Positions 1-5,403 of a DNA stretch of 5,403 nt are shown one piece after another. Each line of letters starts with the position of its first letter. Within the stretch, counting starts at the first letter, position 1. The DNA is taken from the NCBI GenBank assembly GCA_007125435.1, contig SLDF01000093.1, forward strand, positions 1 through 5,403, read 5' to 3'. Position numbers and translations under genes: made by a program. Below the pieces are notes generated by a model. The model was not told the DNA's origin. It ran no database searches and saw only the letters and a list, made by a program, of their open reading frames with translations. This DNA is from Saprospiraceae bacterium (GTDB lineage Bacteria; Bacteroidota; Bacteroidia; Chitinophagales; Saprospiraceae).

Positions 1-220
1 CGACTTTCCAATACATAAACCGGGTTAGCGATATGAGTGGCTGACGAATGGATAGCAGGAATATGTAGGTGGGGGCGACCGGAGGAAGCCACCAGATACA
101 TAATGACTGCCCATGAGACAGACAGGAATACAAGCGAATAGCCCGGCCCGAAGCTATGATGAGCGATGAGCGAGGCATAGCGTAGGGACACGCCCAAATC
201 ACCAAACATCTCAATCTACA
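1..220 (-). repeat. Repeat-like extragenic sequence, incomplete at left edge
   Basis: This is the stretch downstream of the receptor gene's stop codon. On the minus strand it is rich in G+C blocks (for example around 141-150, 71-90 and 185-195) and holds a 7-bp tandem duplication (GATGAGC twice, 158-171), a short hairpin at 180-193 (GCGT/ACGC) and a 6-bp inverted repeat at 153-158/176-181. A reading frame opens at an ATG at 209-207 and stays open to the edge (69 codons), but another minus frame is also open throughout. The translation is nearly free of Lys and Glu and matches no family I know. Two open frames on one strand fit low-stop, GC-rich repeated DNA better than a gene. From memory, similar blocks recur between genes in Bacteroidota genomes; that is a recollection, not a search result. 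The alternative is the start of a small membrane-protein gene 11 nt after the receptor stop. All three plus-strand frames are closed. Confidence 0.4.
153..181 (-). other. Inverted repeat downstream of the receptor gene
   Basis: GCTATG at 153-158 pairs with CATAGC at 176-181, leaving a 17-nt loop that contains the tandem GATGAGC duplication. It lies about 40 nt past the receptor stop codon. There is no T-tract after it on the minus strand, so it does not meet the pattern of an intrinsic terminator. It could protect the 3' end of the transcript, or simply be part of the repeat-like element around it. Confidence 0.3.
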
Positions 221-2785
221 CTATATATCTACACGGAATCTAAGGTTGATCCTTCTGGAAGTCAGGTAATTGGGGATGGCGTATTGTTGGTTGAATATAG
301 ATTTTACCCAGGTGTTGTTGGCTACATTTTGCATCTGAAGGAGGTTGAAGACTTCGATACTGAGCCAGGTGTTGCGGGTAAATCGGAGGAAATGAAGAGG
401 CTTTTTCTCGCGCCAGGTTTCATTCCACAATAGAAATGAGAAGCCGATATCGACCCTGCGATAAGGCGTAAAACGATAGGTGTTTCTGAATATGCGGTTG
501 TTCTCGGGTAGGCCGAAGGGAAGGCCGGTGCCGTAGGTAAAGTTCATATGGACTTTGAGGTTTTCATTGTTGGGCAGGTAGTCCTGGAAAAACACCGAAA
601 AGATCATGACCTGATCTGTAGGTCGGGGCACACTGCTGACCTCTCTGGCGTCAGTATCGCCAATATCTCTCCTGAGGTGCTGTACGCCGTCTAATCGCTC
701 CCGGGCGCGTAGGAAGGATACATTGAACCAGGACTCAACGCCGGGTACAAATTCGCCATTGAGCCTGAGGTCGATTCCTGTGACGTATCCGGTAGCGTCA
801 TTTTCACCGCTGTATCGGATCCTTACGTTCTCTACATCATAGGAGACAAGGTCCCACAATTCTTTGTAATAGGCCTCGGCAATGAATCTGTACTTTACAG
901 GATAATTCTTGCCAGTCTCAAAGTCGTAGGTCAGTCCGGCCAGGAAATGGGCACTTTTCTGAGACCGCACATCGGGGTTGACGGTGCCATCAATACGGCG
1001 AAGCTCTCTGTAGAATGGTGGCTGATGATACATACCGGTCGAAAAGCGATAGGCGATATCTCTCTTACTATTCAACGGTTTGTAGGATACCTGTGCTCTC
1101 GGTGATATGATGGATTCATTATTAAGCGACCAATAATTGTAGCGGAGACCATAAGAAAATTGCCATTCAGCTACGCCGTCTTTGCGATAATTGTACACAT
1201 CCTGTACAAACATCTGTACCCTGCCTGAGCGCAGTAAATTTTCACTTTTAAACACGCGATTGACCATGACCTGGGTGGGGTCAAATGGTAGAGAATACAG
1301 AGCCGAGTCCAACCGCTCCCACTCATTGATGTAATCATCGATAAAATCATATTGTAAGCGTATACCCCACTGAATGAAATCTGAAGATGTGACACGTGTA
1401 TCGTCATGGAACTTTTGCAGCTCTATCCCACCCTTCCATTCAATATTAGCCACATTGGACTCGAGGTAGTTCCGGGCAAACAAATGCTGTACACCTCGCC
1501 CCAGAACAGCTATGGGCTCGCCGGCACCTTCTACATTGGGATTGGTCTCGATCTGTACTAAGTCGTAATCACCTATGATGTCAATGCGTTCGTTTTCATT
1601 GCTCTGATAAGTGGACACTAATAGCTTCATATAGATCGGATTGCGCTGTCTGTCAGGCAGCCAGGTCAGTGATAAGCCGTGAAATGTCGTCGTAAAATCA
1701 CTAACCTCCTGACCTGTAAAACGCGTCCGGAGATTAAGTGTAAAATCTATCAGCCCCCTAGCGGCACTACCGACAGTGGGTATAAACTGGTATACACTGC
1801 TATTGAAATTGCCCAGATAAGCCAGCTGAAAATCTTTGCTCAGATCGTAGGTCAGATAGGCCTGTACATCGTAGAAGTCGGGAATATACTCACCCTGTAT
1901 GTCAAGGCTGCCTAATAAGTACCGCGTCGTCTTATATCGAGCACCGACAAGGTATCGAAATTTTCTGTAGCCTCCCTTGCCCAGATCCTTGGAACCCTCT
2001 ATATGGGCACTACCACCTAAGAAGCTACCACTTACAGAGGCTCTGAACTCCTCAGGCAGCTTATACCTGACATCGAGCACAGAAGACATCTTGTCACCAT
2101 ATCTGGCCTGGAAACCACCGGAGGAAAAGGAAAGATCTCTGATCAGATCAATATTGGCGAATGTGAGACCCTCTTGCTGTCCTGACCGGATCAACTGAGG
2201 CCGATAAATTTCAAAGTCATTGACATAGATCAGGTTTTCATCATAATTACCACCTCGTACCTGATACTGAGAACTGAGCTCACCACCGGTTCCACCGGAG
2301 GCTCCGAGGGCGATGTGAGGGAGTATACTTTCCAGGTTGCCCGTAGTAGATGGTAGAATTTTGAGTGCTTCTACATTTTCACGGATCATACCGGGGCGAT
2401 CCATCTTAGTCTCAGTGATGGTTACAGATACCTGAGACTCAAGCGGGACAAGGGCAATATCAATCTGATTGATCCTACCCGGAGCAAGGCCTTCTATCGA
2501 CAGCTTGATCTCTTTGTAGGCAATGCGAGAGATAACCAGGGTAAAGTCCGTTTCTGACGGAATATTTAATCTGAAAAATCCCTTTTCATTAGTCTGAGTA
2601 TTGAATTGATTTTCCTCCAAAAACACATTGACAAACTCGAGTGGTTCGCCAGTCTCCGCATCAGTCACGACTCCCTGTAGCGTAGACGATATGAACTCCT
2701 GAGACCTCACCATAAAGCTTAAAGGTAAAAGTATGCACAGAAGCAGAGATCGTCTCATAAAAAGTACGCTGTGGATAAAAAACAT
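221..2785 (-). CDS. TonB-dependent outer-membrane receptor with carboxypeptidase-like regulatory domain
   Basis: The product should be a 22-strand outer-membrane beta-barrel that imports a scarce ligand using TonB/ExbBD energy. The substrate cannot be read from the sequence. A signal peptide covers residues 10-29: Met10, two Arg, a Leu-rich core and a likely cut near Ser-Gln at 28-29. Met10 (codon at 2758-2756) is therefore a better start than Met1, which adds nine residues. Residues 37-112 form a carboxypeptidase-D regulatory-like beta-sandwich (GVVTDAETGEPLEFVNV, then NEKGFFRL). The plug spans about 120-240 and carries VRGGNYDENLIYVND (176-190) and GGFQARYGDKMSSVLDV (223-239), both typical of Bacteroidota receptors. 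The rest is alternating barrel sequence ending RFRVDI, and the length is normal. The gene lies 16 nt after rpe, probably in one transcript. No SusD partner is seen on the rpe side, and the downstream side is cut by the window. No B12 or other riboswitch fits in the gap. Confidence 0.93.
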   Translation of the reverse strand: MFFIHSVLFMRRSLLLCILLPLSFMVRSQEFISSTLQGVVTDAETGEPLEFVNVFLEENQFNTQTNEKGFFRLNIPSETDFTLVISRIAYKEIKLSIEGLAPGRINQIDIALVPLESQVSVTITETKMDRPGMIRENVEALKILPSTTGNLESILPHIALGASGGTGGELSSQYQVRGGNYDENLIYVNDFEIYRPQLIRSGQQEGLTFANIDLIRDLSFSSGGFQARYGDKMSSVLDVRYKLPEEFRASVSGSFLGGSAHIEGSKDLGKGGYRKFRYLVGARYKTTRYLLGSLDIQGEYIPDFYDVQAYLTYDLSKDFQLAYLGNFNSSVYQFIPTVGSAARGLIDFTLNLRTRFTGQEVSDFTTTFHGLSLTWLPDRQRNPIYMKLLVSTYQSNENERIDIIGDYDLVQIETNPNVEGAGEPIAVLGRGVQHLFARNYLESNVANIEWKGGIELQKFHDDTRVTSSDFIQWGIRLQYDFIDDYINEWERLDSALYSLPFDPTQVMVNRVFKSENLLRSGRVQMFVQDVYNYRKDGVAEWQFSYGLRYNYWSLNNESIISPRAQVSYKPLNSKRDIAYRFSTGMYHQPPFYRELRRIDGTVNPDVRSQKSAHFLAGLTYDFETGKNYPVKYRFIAEAYYKELWDLVSYDVENVRIRYSGENDATGYVTGIDLRLNGEFVPGVESWFNVSFLRARERLDGVQHLRRDIGDTDAREVSSVPRPTDQVMIFSVFFQDYLPNNENLKVHMNFTYGTGLPFGLPENNRIFRNTYRFTPYRRVDIGFSFLLWNETWREKKPLHFLRFTRNTWLSIEVFNLLQMQNVANNTWVKSIFNQQYAIPNYLTSRRINLRFRVDI

Positions 2786-2801
2786 AGCAGATTAACGGCG
2801 C

Positions 2802-3473
2802 TTAGATTTGTGTAGTGTGCTGACCGGCATTTTTAAGGTCTCGGATGACTTTCTGTGGATCATCGGCGCGAAATACAGCTGACCCGGCAACCAATACATC
2901 TGCACCAGCCTGTATCAACTCCGTCGCATTGGCCATAGATACACCTCCATCAATCTCTATCAATAGATTTTCGCATTGGTGCTCAGCTGCCATCTGTCTG
3001 AGTTGCCTGACCTTGTCATACGTCTTTTGTATAAATTTCTGTCCACCAAAACCGGGGTTGACCGACATGATACAGACCATATCTATGTCATTGATCACAT
3101 CTCTAAGGACTTGAACCGGCGTATGCGGATTGATCGCTACTCCGGCGGTTTTACCTAGGTCTTTGATCTGATGGATGTTGCGGTGAAGGTGTGGACAAGC
3201 TTCATAATGCACAGTAATCACGTCAGCACCGGCAGCGGCAAACTCAGGAACATACTTTTCCGGTTCTACAATCATCAAGTGAAGATCTAATGGTTTTTCT
3301 GCTATACTTTCGATAGCCTTTACGATGAATTGACCAAAAGAAATATTAGGCACAAAACGGCCATCCATCACATCGAGATGAAACCAATCTGCATCACTCT
3401 CATTGACCTTGCGAACTTCCGAAGTAAGATTTGTAAAATCAGCAGCTAAAACTGAAGGCGCTATTAAAGGCAT
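2802..3473 (-). CDS. rpe: Ribulose-phosphate 3-epimerase
   Basis: This cytosolic enzyme interconverts D-ribulose 5-phosphate and D-xylulose 5-phosphate in the pentose phosphate pathway. The 223-residue length is standard for this single-domain TIM barrel. The family's key residues are present: Ser7 in IAPSVLAADF; metal ligands His32 and Asp34 in HLDVMDGRFVPNISFG; His65 in LDLHLM; and Asp175 in IEIDGG. Asp34 and Asp175 are the acid/base pair. Phosphate-binding loops are visible as NPGFGGQ (139-145), the glycines after Asp175, and AGSAVF (196-201). The start at 3473 begins directly with the conserved first strand (MPLIAPS), so no other start is needed. It has a good candidate promoter in the gap upstream and is followed closely by the receptor gene. 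It appears intact and functional, with no missing residue. Confidence 0.97.
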   Translation of the reverse strand: MPLIAPSVLAADFTNLTSEVRKVNESDADWFHLDVMDGRFVPNISFGQFIVKAIESIAEKPLDLHLMIVEPEKYVPEFAAAGADVITVHYEACPHLHRNIHQIKDLGKTAGVAINPHTPVQVLRDVINDIDMVCIMSVNPGFGGQKFIQKTYDKVRQLRQMAAEHQCENLLIEIDGGVSMANATELIQAGADVLVAGSAVFRADDPQKVIRDLKNAGQHTTQI

Positions 3474-3539
3474 GGTATCTACTTATCTAAAATTAAAAAT
3501 AAAATAATCCCTCACCGTACTCATTGACGATTAGCCCTG

Positions 3540-3568
3540 CAAAGGTAAAATTATCCATGTGAAATCAA
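3540..3568 (-). promoter_or_regulatory. Candidate Bacteroidota-type promoter for rpe
   Basis: On the minus strand TACCTTTG (3547-3540) matches the Bacteroidota -7 element TAnnTTTG at every fixed position. A TTG (3568-3566) lies 18 nt upstream, close to the usual spacing of the -33 element. Transcription would begin near 3533-3535, giving a leader of about 60 nt before the rpe ATG. The site sits directly after the exonuclease stop codon, which suggests rpe and the receptor gene are transcribed separately from the exonuclease. The leader just before ATG is A/T-rich and shows no Shine-Dalgarno sequence. Confidence 0.55.
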
Positions 3569-3570
3569 CC

Positions 3571-4320
3571 CTATTTGATAAATTTGATATCATCATCATG
3601 TATGAGCGGCTCATTATTGAGCCTAAAAAAGAGATTGGTGACGGTGACCACGTCTTTCTCACAGTAGGTCACTATGCGGTCAAGATCATTATCCTCCCAG
3701 TAGACCTTACCGACCATAGAGCCATCTATATCATCCTTGGGTGTAGGAATGCCAAGCAAGCCGGCCAGTAATTCAAGCGATGTATAGTGTTTGATGTCAC
3801 CAAACTTCCACAGTTCTAATGTATCTATCAAGTGCTTGGTCTCCCATGGCTTTTTACCGGCGATATTGATAATGTGAGGTAGATTAAGTCCGTGGACTAT
3901 CATTCGCCTGCAAATATATGGCACATCGAATTCCTTAATGTTGTGACCACAAAGGCCTTGTGTCTGAGGATTGTTATAGTATTGACTTAATAGCTCTGAG
4001 AACTCCATCAGCAGTTGTTTCTCATCATCATCGGCATAAGATTTGATCCGTAGTCCCCACTCGCCGGTTTGCCCTGTCACTATGCCAACGGTGATACATA
4101 CGATCTTGCCAAACTCAGCAAAAATAGCTGCCTTATCTGTATAGCTGCTTTTGACTTTCTCTTCTTCTGACATGTCATCATCATATTGCTTGACCATGAA
4201 TCGACTTTTCTTCTCCCACAGTTTGCGCTTGTCTTCATCCATGTCTTCAAAAGATCTCGATGATGAAACCGTCTCAATATCCAAAAATAGAATGCGCTTG
4301 TAATCAATATTACCAACCAT
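3571..4320 (-). CDS. Stand-alone 3'-5' exonuclease, PolB-like DEDDy family
   Basis: The protein (249 residues) is predicted to remove nucleotides from 3' ends using two metal ions, as in the proofreading domain of family-B DNA polymerases, but with no polymerase domain attached. It has an RNase H-like fold with the full set of catalytic motifs: ExoI FLDIET (Asp14, Glu16), ExoII GHNIKEFDVP (Asp132 with His126 and Asn127 nearby) and ExoIII YCEKD (Tyr219, Asp223), making it the DEDDy subtype. Between ExoI and the next core strand (GKIVCITVG, 71-79) is a charged insert (about 21-65), which I recall as usual in the Bacteroidota members. It fits the predicted PolB-like exonuclease family (DNA_pol_B_exo2). 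The cellular role, DNA repair or RNA processing, is not known to me. No signal peptide or membrane segment is seen. MVGNIDYKRI is the natural start, preceded by an A-rich leader. Confidence 0.9.
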   Translation of the reverse strand: MVGNIDYKRILFLDIETVSSSRSFEDMDEDKRKLWEKKSRFMVKQYDDDMSEEEKVKSSYTDKAAIFAEFGKIVCITVGIVTGQTGEWGLRIKSYADDDEKQLLMEFSELLSQYYNNPQTQGLCGHNIKEFDVPYICRRMIVHGLNLPHIINIAGKKPWETKHLIDTLELWKFGDIKHYTSLELLAGLLGIPTPKDDIDGSMVGKVYWEDNDLDRIVTYCEKDVVTVTNLFFRLNNEPLIHDDDIKFIK

Positions 4321-4352
4321 TTTAATTAGTTTTAGGTATATTTACATGATCG

Positions 4353-4383
4353 GCAATTTAGGCTTTTATACCGGACCGTCAAA
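4353..4383 (-). promoter_or_regulatory. Candidate promoter for the exonuclease gene
   Basis: On the minus strand TTTG (4383-4380) is followed after exactly 19 nt by TAAATTGC (4360-4353), a partial match to TAnnTTTG that lacks one T of the run. The spacing is the one expected for the Bacteroidota housekeeping sigma factor. Transcription would start near 4346, leaving a leader of about 26 nt. The imperfect -7 element keeps confidence modest. Confidence 0.4.
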
Positions 4384-4421
4384 TAATATTATTCCTTATT
4401 TTATGGTTATTTATAACTGAA

Positions 4422-4456
4422 TTTGGCTTAACCTTGCAAACTATATTATATATTTA
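4422..4456 (+). promoter_or_regulatory. Weak candidate promoter for the coiled-coil gene
   Basis: TTTG (4422-4425) and TATATTTA (4449-4456, seven of eight positions of TAnnTTTG counting the free ones) lie in the AT-rich divergent region. Their 23-nt separation is longer than the usual 19 or so, so the pairing is uncertain. The rest of the 160-nt gap (4321-4480) is A/T-rich, and I see no operator or hairpin in it. Confidence 0.3.
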
Positions 4457-4480
4457 GAACAGATTAATCAAAACATATCT

Positions 4481-5403
4481 ATGAAGTCTTCACAGAATAA
4501 TCAGAAAACTTTCTATATCGTCACCATTATTGTGCTATTGGGGATTATTGGTTTTCTTGCCATCAATACGTTCCAGCAGAGTAAGCAAGTGTCCCAGAAA
4601 GAGGAGCAACTGGAAGAAGCTGCCGGACTGCAGGCAGACCTGGAGCGTCAGTACTATGAATCACTTGCCGAACTAGAGTCGCTAAGAGGTAATAATGAGG
4701 AACTGAATGCTATGATTGACGCACAGAAAGAAGAACTCAAGCAACAAAAGAATCAAATCTCTCAATTGATAAAGACCAAGTCTGACTTTAATGCCGCCAA
4801 AGCTCAAATTGCAGAGCTTAAAGCACAGACAGCACAATATGTAGAAGAAATAGAGGAACTAAAAAGCCGAAACAAAGCATTAGAGCTTGCCAACCAAGAG
4901 CTCTCCAGCGAGAATATCAATCTCCAGGAAACTGTCCAAAAGACTAAGATGGAGAAAGATCAGATTTTGACAGAAAAGACCAGCCTCGAAACAGAAAAAA
5001 CAGAGCTATCCAAGCAGAATATCGAACTCTCCAAAAAAGTCAGCAGGGCTTCCGCTGTCCAGGTGGACAATATAGAAGTACAAGGCGTAACCATCCGCTC
5101 TAGCGGCAAGCAGCGCAAAAGAAGAAAAGCATCAAACATTGATAGACTCAATATCTGTTTCACACTTGAAGATAACGTCGTCACCGATCCGGGTTACGAG
5201 CGGTTTTACATCCGCATATTGTCACCGCAGGGCGAGACCATATCCGTAGAAGGTCTGGGCTCAGGTATATTCATAAGCAGTGAAAACAATCAGCGCATCC
5301 GTTTTACCCAGATCAAAGAACTCGAGTACGATAACACAACACAGGAGACATGCATGCACTGGGAGCAAGACGGCCCCTTCAATCAAGGCGAGTACGCCAT
5401 AGA
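4481..5403 (+). CDS. Membrane-anchored coiled-coil protein with C-terminal beta-rich domain, 3' end missing
   Basis: Translation from ATG 4481 gives 307 residues and runs off the right edge. An in-frame stop at 4418-4420 and no other ATG after it fix the start. Residues 1-10 are polar and residues 11-29 (FYIVTIIVLLGIIGFLAIN) form one membrane helix, probably a signal anchor with the rest outside the cytoplasm. Residues 35-190 are a long coiled coil rich in Glu, Lys and Gln, with a 7-residue near-repeat (TEKTSLE/TEKTELS, 164-177). A short basic linker (KQRKRRK, 210-216) leads into a beta-rich domain (about 221-307) with LNICFTLEDN, FYIRILSPQGE and a second Cys at 291. I recall proteins of this layout and length, with a C-terminal domain of this type, in many Bacteroidota, usually called hypothetical or, from coil similarity alone, chromosome segregation proteins. 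That name is not supported here. If the recollection holds, only some 25-40 residues are missing. It is transcribed divergently from the exonuclease gene. Confidence 0.85.
   Translation, partial: MKSSQNNQKTFYIVTIIVLLGIIGFLAINTFQQSKQVSQKEEQLEEAAGLQADLERQYYESLAELESLRGNNEELNAMIDAQKEELKQQKNQISQLIKTKSDFNAAKAQIAELKAQTAQYVEEIEELKSRNKALELANQELSSENINLQETVQKTKMEKDQILTEKTSLETEKTELSKQNIELSKKVSRASAVQVDNIEVQGVTIRSSGKQRKRRKASNIDRLNICFTLEDNVVTDPGYERFYIRILSPQGETISVEGLGSGIFISSENNQRIRFTQIKELEYDNTTQETCMHWEQDGPFNQGEYAI

Noticed and set aside
153..181. Intrinsic terminator for the receptor transcript.
   Set aside because: The stem is only 6 bp with a 17-nt loop and no T-tract follows on the minus strand.
1..209. 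Possible gene start on the minus strand 11 nt after the receptor stop, with 69 open codons and some hydrophobic stretches.
   Set aside because: A second minus frame is equally open, the composition is unlike the neighbouring proteins, and no family is recognisable. I describe it within the repeat-like feature instead of calling a gene.
1..223. The receptor frame stays open past its TAG stop to the window edge, raising read-through or a nonsense mutation.
   Set aside because: The receptor already has normal length and a plausible terminal beta-strand, and the downstream translation is not barrel-like.
1679..2198. Plus-strand open frames inside the receptor gene.
   Set aside because: They lie antisense to a well-supported coding sequence and their translations resemble no protein.
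2845..3158. Plus-strand open frames opposite rpe.
   Set aside because: They are antisense shadows of a gene whose catalytic residues are all conserved.
3559..3771. Plus-strand open frame opposite the exonuclease 3' end.
   Set aside because: It is an antisense shadow covering the conserved ExoIII region, with no recognisable domain.
4481..5050. Coil similarity to SMC, chromosome-partition or tropomyosin-like proteins.
   Set aside because: Low-complexity heptad sequence gives such matches freely. There is no ATPase motif, and the protein has a membrane anchor.
4960..5184. Minus-strand open frame opposite the coiled-coil gene.
   Set aside because: It is a Leu/Ser-rich translation, as expected from reading a Glu/Lys-rich coil backwards, and has no independent support.

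Overview
The window looks like chromosomal core sequence from a member of the Bacteroidota, most likely a Saprospiria/Chitinophagia-type marine or freshwater lineage. This rests on a carboxypeptidase-like domain fused to a TonB-dependent receptor with the plug motif typical of this phylum, a PolB-like DEDDy exonuclease of the Bacteroidota type, starts that lack Shine-Dalgarno sequences and have A/T-rich leaders, and promoter-like sites matching the Bacteroidota TTTG / TAnnTTTG pattern. The exact genus cannot be read from the sequence.

Layout, left to right. Positions 1-220 hold no gene I can defend. The stretch is GC-rich on the minus strand, contains small inverted and tandem repeats, and looks more like a dispersed extragenic repeat than a protein gene. 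Positions 221-2785 (minus) encode an 854-residue outer-membrane TonB-dependent receptor. Positions 2802-3473 (minus) encode ribulose-phosphate 3-epimerase (rpe), 16 nt upstream of the receptor gene. A 97-nt gap holds a good candidate promoter for rpe. Positions 3571-4320 (minus) encode a stand-alone 3'-5' exonuclease. A 160-nt AT-rich divergent intergenic region follows, with candidate promoters for both directions. From 4481 to the right edge, on the plus strand, runs an incomplete gene for a membrane-anchored coiled-coil protein with a C-terminal beta-rich domain.

How the genes relate. rpe and the receptor gene are probably co-transcribed because of their spacing, but their functions (cytosolic pentose-phosphate metabolism and outer-membrane import) have no obvious link. 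The exonuclease probably has its own promoter. The coiled-coil gene is divergent from it and may share only the control region. No mobile element, CRISPR array, RNA gene or defence system is visible. Apart from the poorly characterised coiled-coil protein and the left-edge repeat-like sequence, this is an ordinary region, and I do not see an undescribed multi-gene system in it.
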